This document shows positions 47,332-58,807 of a DNA stretch of 64,000 bases, piece by piece. Source of the DNA: Lotus japonicus (taxonomy: Eukaryota; Streptophyta; Magnoliopsida; Fabales; Fabaceae); assembly GCF_012489685.1 (NCBI RefSeq), contig NC_080041.1, positions 135,671,785 to 135,735,784 on the forward strand, written 5' to 3'. Position numbers and translations under genes: made by a program. The stretch's first letter is position 1. Each line of letters opens with the position of its first letter. The notes beneath the pieces are model-generated. The model saw only the letters and a program-made list of their open reading frames with translations, searched no databases and was not told the DNA's origin.

Positions 47332-50009
47332 CTCTCGCTCTTTCTTTCTCGCTCTCTACATGCCTCTCCCCTCCCTTCATTCGCTCTCCCTCGTTCTTTC
47401 CGAAAAACAGCTCTGATCTCATCTTCTCTCACTCCTTCATTCTTCTTTTTTTATTCACCAAATCTATACCGATCTCATAATAAACTGCATCGATCTTGAA
47501 GGAAAACATGGTCGTTAAGTGAAAGGGTGTTGGGATAATTTTTCAGAATTAGGGTTCATACCCTGAGGAAAAATTAATCCATTGAGTTTTTTTCACTTGA
47601 TTTCATTCAGGTATGCTCACATCCTACGGGTTTTATAGATCGATGCTCTAGTGTATGATAGAGTTGAGTAAATTTATTTTTAGGGTTTCGAGCACATACT
47701 TAGGGATTTCATGATTGTGCATGGCTCGTATCGCATTAGATCATCATTTCTAACAGTTTGAAATTGATTGTTGGTGCTCAGATTTTTCCGGTCTAGTTTG
47801 ATTGAGAATCTTGGAGTCAATCTTGTTGATTGATTCATCATAACTGTGAGTGGTTTTTGTTCTTTATGATATGTTTAATTAATTTCGGGGGAACTTGATT
47901 TTATACATATAAATATCATTCTTGAGTTTTTTTTCAAAGATGTGAATCCTATTTAATTAATTTTGAGCAAGTCTGGAATTTGATGTGAGCAAGAAATTTA
48001 CAACCGTTGAATTTGGAATAATGTGAAATTGTGAATTTTGCTTGGAAATAGTTTGATGAGTATTGAAAGATTGACTTTGATTATGGATTTGAAAGACGAT
48101 TTTGAGGATCATGTTAGAGCCTTATAGTAGTTGTGTGTGAGATGAAACCACTAGTTCAAGGAGAGGATTACAAATGAGATGTAGTTTTCCTCAATGACAT
48201 AATATCAATATAATGTGAGAGAGGGAATGAATCTTTTTTAGATAGAGTTTCTCTTTTCAAGTCATTCGATTATTATTGTTGGTAGCTTTCTTTTGGTTGA
48301 TGTCCCAATTGATGTTTCTTTATTGGTTGATTATTCTTTTAACTATATGGAGTCTTCAATGGATTTATAATGAGAATGTTGTAACTGTTATTTCATACTT
48401 TATTTCAATAGTTTGCACTTTATGACTCAATTTCAAAATTGAACATTTTTCTTGAATTCTAGTGGAAGTAAGATCTCATTTGATAGATTTTATTATATTG
48501 AAAAGATTGAAAATGCAAAAGAGACACAACCAACTTCCTTTTTCATAAGATTTAGGGGACGTGTTAACTTTTGGAAAATTATTTTACGAAAAACAGGCTT
48601 GTCAGACTATGATGATAATCAGTGCTCAGCTATGACTTATCATCATTCATTTTAAAATGTTTAAAATAAAATAAGTTCCACCAATATTTTTTTCATTTGA
48701 AAGTTATTTGGACAAAATATTTATTATTTAATAATTATATCCAAAAATAAAAAAGGAGTAAAGTACACTCACCCCCCTTAAGGTTTGTTAGAATTACACT
48801 CCACCCCATTCTTATCTAAAATCTACATCCCACCCCATTTTATATAGAGGCAAATTTAGTGACGAAAAATATTTTTCATTAATAATTAGTTATTATTTAA
48901 ATTGTTAATCAATAATTTCAAAAAAAAAAATCAATATAATCCAATAAATTTAAAAATGAAAACATCACAATCCTCCTCATTCTCTCAATCGCGTTTTTCC
49001 TCCGTAAATTCATAATGCAAATTATGCAATAGCACACCTGCCCGATTTACAAACCATATCTCGAACATAGTGAAACATGCTTGTGTTTTCATATTTGGTA
49101 ATAATTCAATTTTAATCAAAATAATCTCTTTATACCTCCAATTTTCAAAATTGGGTTGTAGGCCAAAAAAGCAACACAAATGGGTGAAGAAAATAGAGAA
49201 ACAAAATTATGAAAATATGAAGTGGATCTGAGGTTATTAGAGCCCAACGAGGCGGTGGAGCATCGTTTTTAACAAAATCCAACAATATCTAAGACCAACA
49301 GAGCGTTCGCTCACAACTTCAAGGGGTGAAATTCACAAGAAGTAGTTGAACAAGTGGCTTTAGGGATGTGCGATTCACGTTCTGGGGTTCAGGTTGCAAC
49401 AAAACTTTGAGGCATGGAGGTGCCATGGGGTTTCACATTGTGGGACAGTGGAGCCGTGTTAAAGGGAGTAAAGGCTTGGTGGTGGCCGTTTGTGGTGAGA
49501 AATATGATTTGGAGATAGATGAGACGTGGACTTAACAGACAGAGTGAATGGTTTTTTTAAATTTAATTCAGTAAAATTATTTTCATAAATTAATGTATGA
49601 TAGTGTATATGCATTAAATTTATTTAAATTTTTACTAATTAGTAATTAGTTTTTAGTAGTGAGGAATTTGTTTTCGTCACTAAAATTTGCCTTTATAAAA
49701 AATGGGGTGGAGTGTAGATTTTTAAAAAGAATGGGGTGGAGTGTCATTCTTGCAAATCTTGAGGGGGTGAGTGTATTTTAAAAGTTATAAACGAGTCATT
49801 TACAACAAAATTTGATTTGATTGATTTGATTTTTTTGTCAAAAATAGTGAAATCTCCAGAGATTAGACTAAAACCCTTTGACCTGAGTCTATTTCGTTTC
49901 CCAATTTGATGATCAAAGATATTTTTCCTTGAGGTTCACGCAATAAGTATAAATTGGCAGAGAATCCTAATCATAATTATTATTGTGATCTTTTTCCTTC
50001 AATTCAGGT
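47332..50009 (+). promoter_or_regulatory. Probable 5' leader exon and long leader intron of the PHD-SWIB-Plus3 gene
   Basis: A pyrimidine-rich segment (about 47335-47460) leads to a candidate leader exon ending TTTCATTCAG before the donor GTATGCTC at 47611. A good acceptor (CAATTCAG) ends at 50009, 33 bp upstream of the ATG. If both are used, a 2.4-kb leader intron would contain the second MULE copy. The alternative is a promoter near 49940 with no leader intron. Confidence 0.35.
48756..49780. mobile_element. Non-autonomous MULE-type element, copy 2 (inverted)
   Basis: This is the reverse complement of the element at 14647-15675 with only scattered differences. It starts GAGTAAAGTACACTCACCCC and ends GGTGAGTGTATTTTA, lacking the final CTC of the terminal repeat. 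No clear 9-bp target duplication remains, so the right end is damaged. The shared 64-codon frame lies here on the minus strand (48985-49179). Confidence 0.85.
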
Positions 50010-50042
50010 GAAAGAAACTCATTGTGGCCGGTCACAATCACA

Positions 50043-53000
50043 ATGGCTAACAACACAGGAAACGACGCCAAGGGAAAATTTCCCGAAAAAGAAGAGATTG
50101 AGGACGTGTGTTTTGTCTGCAAGGATGGTGGTAAACTCATTGTGTGTGATTACGAGTAAGTCTTCTTTCCTTTTCCCAGTAAAATTATAATCTCTTAATC
50201 TCTAGTTTGAATGAAATCAATATCAAATATGCTTGTTTGTTTGTTTGTTTGTTTTTTCAGGAACTGTGGAAAAGTTTATCACCCTGATTGTCTTAATAAG
50301 GAGGATTCTTTTTTTGACAATGTGGACTACTGGGTTTGTGGTAAGTGTTGGATTTTTTGATAATATGTTACTTGTCAGCTGCATGAAATGTATCACTTGA
50401 ATCCTGGTTTTTTGGCTTGTACCATTAGTATTGAAGTCTTAATGTTCCAAACCCGTGTCTCATTCTCTGTCCCGCCAATAAAATTTTAACCTGTCAAATG
50501 AAAATCACTGCAGTTACATGTTTCTTACTGCTTTGGTCATGAGCTTTTTTTTATAGATATGACGATATTTTATTGGTGGGACAGGAAATTGAGACACCAT
50601 TTGGAGACTGAAGATATTGATCCATGTCATTAGCTGTTTTATGATAATATTCTTTTCTACATTAAGTATGAAATATGAAAATTCAGCCCCATATGCGAGA
50701 TCAAGTTATAAGAATACAAAAGTAACATGTTTATCATGCAATGTGAACTCATATTTTTGCTCTATCATATGAGGGGATGATGTGTTTTCTACACTTATGG
50801 TCTCCCACTGAAAATTTTGAAACTTATGAGTATGTATGTATTATCTTCTGGGGAGTGATGAACTATCTTGAGATGCTTATGCTGCTTTCTATGTGTTTTC
50901 AGACAGGCATTATTGTTGCGACTGCAAAAAAACCCCAGAGTTTTATTGCCTTGGCTGTCCAAAATCCATGTGCAGAAAGTGTTTTGGTGATTCGGATTTC
51001 CTTATTCTTAAAGGGATAAAAGGGCTGTGCTTCTATTGTTTCCAGCAGGTTGAGATTATACTATTTAATTTGGAATATGACGCATACGGGGTAAGTGTGT
51101 GATAACTTGGATATGTAGAATATTTACTTAATTTACTTTGGATGATGTTGATTTCAGAATTGCTTTACTACTTGTTGTACCTTTGCTTCACTTACTTTAA
51201 CAGGGAATATTACAACAAAGAAAATATAGTGCATGTTTGGAAAGCTAAAATCAGTCAGTTCTTATGAGTAGCTTTTGCGTGTCAAAATTGATTATGGGGA
51301 AGAAGAAACCGATCAAAAAATGCTAATAGCAGTGTCACACTATCACTATCGACTAATAGATTGGTTAAAAAAAAGAGTAACAAAAAAATTACAAGCAATT
51401 ATGGTGAAAAGACAGAAAGTTGGGTGACATTATCATTTATAGTTTTTCTCTATTTTGTAGAAGCTAAAATTTATTCAATTTCTAGATGTAAAAATTATGT
51501 AAAACAATGGCATTTTGGATTGTAGATGTTGAAAACATAGACTGCTTGGTGCTTGGTGCTTGTTGCCAAAAGAAAAGAAGTGGCTAATCAGGCCCTGATG
51601 CTATGCTACACATGTATATTGAACTAATCTTGATGTGACAAAATTGAAAAGTCCATTTGGTTGGAAAAACTAAACTGATATAATCAGATTGGTAGTGGTA
51701 GTAGCAGTAGTACGAGTCACAATATACCTTTGCTGCTTAGCTCTTTTTTTTTTTCCTTCATATTGGACTTATTTTTAAAGATAGATGATCTCTACATTGA
51801 CCATGGAAATGAACTTGTTTGTTTTATGCAGAACAAAATAAGCATGGATGACAAAGAAACATATGAATATTTTTTCAAGGCATACTGGGAAGGTGTGAGG
51901 GTTAAAGAAGGCTTCAAGAATGGTGTTAACTCTTCTGCACTGCCCAATTGTAGCAAGAGCAGAAGCTCTCTTTGCAGTGAAGGTGAAGAAGAAAAACAAA
52001 ATGACTCAAGGCCATCTGATAGTAATGGGGATCACACCAGTAAGAATACCCCCACCAAACGGAAGAGGCACAACTATGGAAAGAGCAAAAGTTTTGTGCT
52101 TGGTAGAAATTGTAGTGAAGGTGAAGAAGAAACACAAAATGAATCAGGGTCATCAGATAGTGATGGAGATCACTCCCGTAAGAATAAGCCCACCAAACGG
52201 AGGTACAATTCTAGAAAGAGAAAAAGTTTTTTGCTTAGTGAAGGTGAAGAAGAAAGACAAAATGAATCAAGGTCATCGGATAGTGATGGAGATCACTCCG
52301 GTAAGAATAAGTCCACCAAACGGAGGTACAATTCAAGAAAGAAAAAAAGTTTTCTGCCTAATAGAAATTGCAGTGAAGGTGAAGAAGAAAAACAAAATGA
52401 CTTGAGGTCATCAGATAGTAATGGAGGTAAGAATAAGCCGGCCAAGCAGAAGAGGAACAATGTAGTGGAGTTCGTGGGATGGGGATCAAAACCACTCGTT
52501 AGCTTCCTTGAATCAATAGGAAAATTTGAAACAGAACGAATGGCGATATGGGATGTAAAAAAAATCATATTGGACTACATTAAGGAGAAAAATCTTGTGC
52601 ACCCCGGAAACGGTAGTAAATTCCTCCCTGATGAAATATTGTTTCCAATATTTGGAAAGAAAGTTATGGCTAAAAGTCAGGTATCTTCTACACTAGAGAA
52701 GCACATTGTGGAGAAAGTGGACGATTCGGCTAGGAATACAAAGGATGATCAAAATGGAAACTGTTCTAAGGACAAAAATCATCGTGCCCAGACAGTGTCC
52801 TCAGGAAGCAAATTGTCAGGCTTGATTGGAAAATCCCTATTAAAGAAGGGGGATATATATATTAAATATAGCTGCTTTGCAGCAATTATTGCCAAGAACA
52901 TAAAACTTGTCTACCTGAAACAGAGTTTGGTGATGAAGTTTTCCGAACAGCCTGAAAGTTTCAAGGGTAAGGTTGTTGGAACCTTCGTCAGAGCAAAAGT

Positions 53001-54375
53001 GAATTCCAATGATCATAAGCCAATGAAGTCATACAATCTTGTGCGAGTTATAGGTAAGAAATTACAGACTATGAATCTTAATGTAGCTGTATGAATCTTT
53101 AGTAAATGATCATTTATATTGTTTAACTTTTAGGTGTTGTACATGATGAAGTGCATAACGGAATTCTCTTGCAAGTTTCCTTCATACCTGAAGCCATTTC
53201 CATTTCTGAGCTCTCTGATGAAGACTTCACAGAGGTACATGTAAATGACTTGCAGTTAAACCCTGGAATCAGCTATGAGGATGTTTGAAAGAAACTATCT
53301 TTCTAATGCCTAAATTGGAATTTATATGATTATTAAGTTAAAGTGAATTCTATTATCTCTTTCATTCTCCTAGAATACATATTAATTGTGTTGTTTACCT
53401 TACAGAAAGAATGCGAGGATTTGAAGCAAAAAGTGGAAGACAGCAAGCTTCAAAAGTTGACTGTTGTAAGTTGTAACTTCTGATGAGAAACTGTCTGAAA
53501 TAGGAATAGAAAATCAGTGAAAATTACTGTAATCTGAAATCAATTTCTCCTACACGCTCCTGTAGCATTAGTCATGGAAATGTGAATTTCTTAAACAGAT
53601 TAACTTATTTGTATCTAATGAAAAATCTTAACTGCTTTATTTCCCCCCATTGGTGCTGGCAGAAGGAGCTTCAAGAAAAGGCTGAAATTCTTCATGAGGA
53701 TATAACAAAGCATGTAAGCATCATTGACTCTATGCTAGTTAACATCTATCTTTTTTCTTCTCTCTACTGTTAAAAATATTCAGACTTGTGAAGTAGCATA
53801 GATATATTTTCTTGACTCTAGCAAACGAATACTCAGATTCTTTACACCAAATACAATAATAACCCAGGTTTTCAATAGAAAAATCATAATAGTATTTACA
53901 TATTATTCTATTTACATTTAGTCTGTAAGGGAAATGCCAAAAGTCACGATGCAGAACACAGGAAGCGAAAGTTAACCCCGCTACCTCCATGATTTCCGTC
54001 AAATAACATTGTTAATCTGTCACATAAAAACTTCTTGCATCTCTTGTTGCCTTTTTCCTTCATAATATAAATAGCAGTGTTGAATCTGTAATTATTTTGG
54101 TTTTCATATTAGTGACATTTAAATTTTGGAAATCTATCTTATTTTTCTGACCTTCCTCACTATGTTTCTGCTAGCGGATTGCAACACGCCTAGTCCATCT
54201 GCAAAATCAAATTGACCGTGCAAATCTCACAGGACGAGGAAGAGACAAGATGAAATTGATAGATGAAAGGGAAAATCTTAAAAAACCATGTACACAAGAA
54301 AAACTGTTGAAGAGTGTGCCATCAGTTTCCCCTGAGCTTATTGAAGCAAAATACATTGAGTCTGATGAAGATTAG
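50043..54375 (+). CDS. PHD-SWIB-Plus3 domain protein
   Basis: Eight exons, join(50043..50155, 50261..50340, 50903..51090, 51832..53053, 53134..53234, 53406..53465, 53663..53713, 54175..54375), give 671 aa. Residues about 20-115 are a PHD-type zinc finger (CFVCKDGGKLIVCD, KVYHPDCLN, HYCCDCKKTPEFYCLGC, CRKCF). Residues about 175-336 hold four tandem charged repeats beginning SEGEEE. A SWIB/MDM2 domain follows (about 338-415; FVGWGSKPLVSFLESIG, MAIWDVKKIILDYI). Then a Plus-3 domain (about 454-565), and a helical C-terminus with KECEDLKQKVED and HEDITKH. The order matches plant relatives of CCCH19/44 and At5g08430-type proteins, chromatin- and transcription-linked factors. Here there is no CCCH finger and no GYF domain. 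ATG choice: first in-frame ATG after the leader acceptor. Confidence 0.88.
51973..52460 (+). repeat. Tandem coding repeat, four units of about 41-46 codons
   Basis: Units start at 51976, 52114, 52237 and 52372 with AGTGAAGGTGAAGAAGAA, spaced 138, 123 and 135 bp, all multiples of three. Each encodes SEGEEE-Q-N, a Ser/Asp cluster, then a Lys/Arg patch (TKRRYNSRKRKSF-like). The units alternate acidic and basic charge. The last unit is truncated before the SWIB domain. Confidence 0.9.
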
Positions 54376-54624
54376 CTTGAAAGATGGACAGGACCTAGCT
54401 ATGACTCTTCTTGCTGTTGTCAGTTTTTTCAGTTAGACTTAAACAAGTGGTGATGAATCTGTATTCTGTACTTTGTTGTGATTTTAGTTTATAATTTTGG
54501 GAGCTTTAGACAAGTTTAAAACAAAATTATGGTTGGAGCTCAACCATGAAACTTATTATATTCACAATTCATGACTTTTTTGCTTGGCAAAATTATTCAA
54601 GAGGCCCATGGTTTTACTTTTTTT

Positions 54625-55153
54625 AAGGCTTAAATATGTTGGAGGTCCCTCTTAAATAGGGGTCCTTTGGTTAAGGCCCCTATAAAATTTTTTGGGTGGA
54701 ATAAGCCCCTAATGTGAAAATAATATATAGTGATAAGCCCCTGCCGTGAGGTTACGTTTAATTTCTGATGATTCTGCAAACGGCACTGACATGGATTATA
54801 TTTTGTGAAAATTATTCAATTAAAGAGGGTGTCACGTAAGTAAATGAGGGTTGAAAAAAATAAAAATAAAAATAAAATAAAAACCCAAGTAAAAAACCTA
54901 AGTACGTTTGGAGATTTTATTTTTTTATTCTTTTCAACCCTAATTTACTTACGTGGCACCCTCATAATTTCACAAAATATAATCCAAGTCAGCGCCGTAT
55001 GCAGAATCCTCATAAACTAAACGGAACCTCACGGCAGGGGCTTATCACTATATATTATTTTCATATTAGGGGCTTATTCCACCCAAAATTTTTTGTAGGG
55101 ACCTTAACCAAAGGACCCCTATTTTAGAGGGACCTCCAACATATTTAAGCCTT
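54625..55153. repeat. Large foldback MITE with AAGGCTTAAATATG ends
   Basis: The left arm starts AAGGCTTAAATATGTTGGAG and the right arm ends CTCCAACATATTTAAGCCTT. The arms pair for more than 150 bp through GGGTCCTTTGGTTAAGG, AATAAGCCCCTAATGTG and AAGCCCCTGCCGTGAGG. The centre contains a second inverted pair around TTACTTACGTGGCACC/GGGTGTCACGTAAGTAA. No transposase; the target duplication is uncertain. Confidence 0.85.
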
Positions 55154-56227
55154 TTAACTTTCATTAAAGTAACTCTACTTCCTAGAAGTTTCCCTTAACC
55201 TTTCATAGAAAAAGATTACCATACACATATCTAATTAGAAGGGACATAAAACATAAAGGGATTCTTTGAGATAAAAAAAGTTTAAATATTTTATAATAGC
55301 ATATAACGATGTCATCTATTAGTATATTGTCTCAAATAAGGGTTTGGTTAATATGTTTTTTGGCAGATAAAAGTAGTTTTCATTAAAATGGTGCAATCTA
55401 TTAGTAGTATATTGAACATGGAAGAGAAGACTTTTTAGTTTTTTCCTAGCTTTTGCTCAGATATGTTTTTTCGATATAGTGTCTATTTTTTATCATTGAG
55501 GCTTGTAAGTTGTTTTTTGCTTTCTGTTTCCTTGGGTGGCTAAGCGCTCATTCTTCATAAAAAAAATGGCATTATATTCTCTGACTTCGGGTGAAAGGAA
55601 AATATAAATATTAGATAGAATAAGATGAAATAAATTTAATCATTTTTAAAAAATTTATGAAATTCAAACAATGCATAATTGAAAGCAATTTCAATTTTTC
55701 TAAGCTTCCACCACATTCTCAGTATCAATTAAGTCCAAATAGTGTGCTTTTAATCAGGTGTTTATCCTGGATAATGTGATTGCTTTTGAGTTTTGCACTT
55801 GTGGTCTAAGTTCAATGTTTTGGGAATTGGGATAGTGATATGCATACAATTTCAGGTTCACTAATTAATTATAATCTTAGAAGGCGTAATCATCAAAGTA
55901 AAGAGGAGGATCTTTTTGCAAATCAAAGTCAGACTCTGTTATGATAATTTGACCTGTGTGGTAGTAAAGGAGATACGGAGAGAGATTGGTCTAAGAAATC
56001 TTGCAGTGGTGTAAGTGTTGTTCAATTCATGCAGCATTCCGATGTGTAAAACCACTTCCTTTCATTTTCATTAGTTTGACATGCCGACACACTCTTACAC
56101 GTGAGTAGAATTTTACATAGGGTGACATTGAATAAATTTTGATTATAAATAATGTTATTATGATGATTCTTTTATATTTATAAAAATAATTTTCCTAAGG
56201 GTTAAGTATGTTTTTTTTTTCACTTTA
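55154..56227. other. AT-rich intergenic DNA
   Basis: No supported gene. From about 56200, a GGGTTAAGTATG phrase suggests the edge of another legume-type repeat, into which the hAT element at 56236 inserted. Confidence 0.4.
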
Positions 56228-56235
56228 ACTATATC

Positions 56236-56388
56236 TAGTGGTGGAGCCGTGGAGGCAGGCTTCTGAAGAGGGTGGTGAAAAGCCTAAAGAGGGGGGCGCT
56301 GTTATGTATAATTTTAGTATTGGTAAAGAAAAGTATAATTTTGAGGGTGATTATGGCATGACCAAGTCCCCCCTTAGTTCTGCCACTG
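56236..56388. mobile_element. Short hAT-type MITE
   Basis: The left end TAGTGGTGGAGCC and the right end GTTCTGCCACTG are inverted relatives of the 43828-45665 element ends. The flanks ACTATATC and ACTACATC are an 8-bp target duplication with one mismatch. No coding. Confidence 0.65.
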
Positions 56389-57460
56389 ACTACATCATCG
56401 GTATCTCCGAATGATAGCTCAAGCGATATGAGCTGAGAGACATATGAGTCAAGGAGAGGAAGATATAGGGATCAATCCATGTAGGATCTTAATTTATCTT
56501 TTCGATGTATAAAAAGAACTATATCATCGGACAAATTTACTCTCTCGCCAAAAAAAAAGTTGCATTTAAGGTCCCTAAAAATTTTGAATTTTCTAATTTT
56601 AGTCCTCATCGGAGCTTGAGTTGCATCCGTGTTCGATATAACTTCATATGACATATCCCGTCACTTAATAAGATTTTGTGATATTCAAGTGAGTTTAAGT
56701 GACCTACACCTCAACCAATTAAGATTTTTAATCAGAAATTAACCTAACATAAGAATTAATACCCTAAATGAGTTCCATGATGTAGTATAATGTATGAGTG
56801 TGAAGTGAGAATGTGACGATTTCCTCCTTAAATTAGTTATTGGAAAGTAGATACCATAAAAATTATTGTAGAGTATATGGGTTAGCTGAAAACCATTGAA
56901 GATTGAACATGGTAGCACTTCATCACGATGATAATGGAAAGAAAGAGGCGGCAAGAACATGGTAGCAATTGAGACATGAAAAATAAGTCCATTTTGTCCG
57001 TGCCGCATGATTCTTTTGACCTCTATACCCCAAAACATGATTACTTTACCCTTTTCAGAGGAAGCCTAAGTTTTGAAGAGAAGCAACCTGGAAACTCAGT
57101 TGAAGTCCATAAAGCAATGGTATAAAGCAATTAAAAAGTCATTATTCTATCATATTAAATTAATATATCATTTTATTCAAATGGCCGATCTCTATATATT
57201 ACGAATCTGTATGCTCAATTTCAATTATAGCTTCTGAGAAGTAAAAAAGGAATTGTCAATTGTGAAATACCCACAAAAGGCGATAACACTATATCAAGTA
57301 CTTTAAGCATGCTATTTATTTGGACTTTTCACCATTATATTTATAGAAGAACCGAAGCTACCTTGAAAGAGCTTGAGCCACACCAAGATTGTACAGAGAA
57401 ATAGAGACACATTATTTAATTTGTGTTGTTGAACTGTGAATTGCTGCAGTGATATCAACC

Positions 57461-58367
57461 ATGGCAAAGACTCCTTGTTGTGAGAGGATGGGGATGAAGA
57501 AGGGACCTTGGACTGCTGAGGAAGATCACATATTGATTTCTCATATTCAAACATATGGCCATGGAAACTGGCGTGCTCTTCCTAAACAAGCAGGTAAGTG
57601 CAACTTATGCACAAAGTGCACATTTCCTAATACAATTGATTCTAAAGTCAAAATTATTTTTGAGAAGAAACTTATGTGAGTAGCTTTTGAGTTGTGAGTA
57701 TCGGAATTGATTATGAGAAAATATGAAATGTTCCTAAATGTATGGTTATATACAATATGACTGTTTAGGTTTGTTGAGGTGTGGGAAAAGTTGTAGGCTT
57801 CGATGGATAAATTACTTGAGACCAGATATCAAACGAGGGAAATTCAGCAAGGAAGAAGAAGATACCATCCTAAAGCTACATCAACTTCTAGGAAATAGGT
57901 GGGTACATGTACAACATATTGACTATGCATGAGTTCTGGCCTATGATATTATTATGGAATTTGGTCAAGTAGTTAATTAAAGATCAAAATTAATTCCTTG
58001 ATGAATCCCTTGATGCTTAATTAGATGGTCTACTATTGCGGCAAGATTACCAGGACGAACAGACAATGAAATTAAGAACTTTTGGCATACACATTTGAAG
58101 AAGAGGGTGGAGAGAGGTGAAGTGCACGCAGCCAATACCTCTTCACATACCTTGCAAGATGGTTCAGGCACTCTATTAGCTATGCCACAAGTACTAGCTG
58201 TGGATGCATCAAATGCTGCTTCTATTGTCAATTATGGTTCTACCTCAGGGAAGAATCCACCTTGTGATACTTCAGGAGAAACCATGGGCAATCATGGTTC
58301 CAATCAGATCAGTGAAGAAATGGAATTTTGGTACAACATATTCATCAAATCAGGACAGCCATCATGA
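57461..58367 (+). CDS. R2R3-MYB transcription factor
   Basis: Three exons, join(57461..57593, 57769..57898, 58025..58367), give 201 aa. R2 is about residues 14-62 ([40 protein letters not shown]) and R3 about 67-113 ([40 protein letters not shown]). Both introns sit at the usual R2R3-MYB positions. The MAKTPCC start is typical of the MYB13/14/15-like group (subgroup 2), whose members act in stress and phenylpropanoid responses; this assignment rests on the DNA-binding domain. The C-terminus is short (about 88 aa) with a closing [15 protein letters not shown] motif, likely the effector region. A TATA-like TATATTTATAG lies about 120 bp upstream of the ATG. Confidence 0.93.
57632..57730. repeat. 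Partial copy of dispersed GTGTTTGGA-type repeat in MYB intron 1
   Basis: The segment with CAATTGATTCTAAAGTC, GAGAAGAAACTTATGTGAG and GAATTGATTATGAGAAAAT matches the interior of the repeat at 5681-5810. The GTTTGGA ends are not preserved. Confidence 0.45.
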
Positions 58368-58734
58368 GGGAATCAAAATTTTAGGATAGATTGCCTCATA
58401 TGACGCCTCATGTCATATGGTACCTTTTTTTTTATGTCAATTTTGGTTTTAGCTTTGTGTGTGTACAAACTAAAATTTGTGTTTAGTAAGGGTTTGTAAA
58501 ATTTCAATTGTATAACATTAATTTCAATTAAAATGAGTTTGATTTGAATTTGAAACTTTTGACAAGACATAAATTGTAGTAAAACTTCTAATGAAAGTTG
58601 TTTTTTAGGAATTCCTTTAAAAAAAGTTGTTTTTGGTAAGAAGAGTGATTCTATATAGTGTAAAAATACACATTTATGAGCATGTCTATGAGCAAATGGA
58701 AAAAAATATCCATTTCGAAATTGAAAAATAAAAA

Positions 58735-58807
58735 CGTTCACGATGGGACTCGAACCCACAATCTCCCGCTCCGGAGGCGAGCGCCTTATCCATTAGGCCA
58801 CGCGAAC
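58735..58807 (-). tRNA. tRNA-Arg (anticodon CCG)
   Basis: The 73-nt minus-strand sequence folds as a full cloverleaf. The acceptor stem is GTTCGCG/CGTGAAC with one G-U pair. The D stem is GCC/GGC, the anticodon stem CTCGC/GCGGG with loop CTCCGGA (anticodon CCG, decoding CGG), and the T stem GTGGG/CCCAT with loop TTCGAGT. The variable loop is 5 nt and the discriminator base is G. There is no intron and no encoded CCA, as expected for a nuclear gene. The A box (TGGCCTAATGGATAAGG) and B box (GGTTCGAGTCC) are intact. A run of T on the minus strand just past the 3' end (58730-58734 side) is a suitable polymerase III terminator. Confidence 0.96.
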
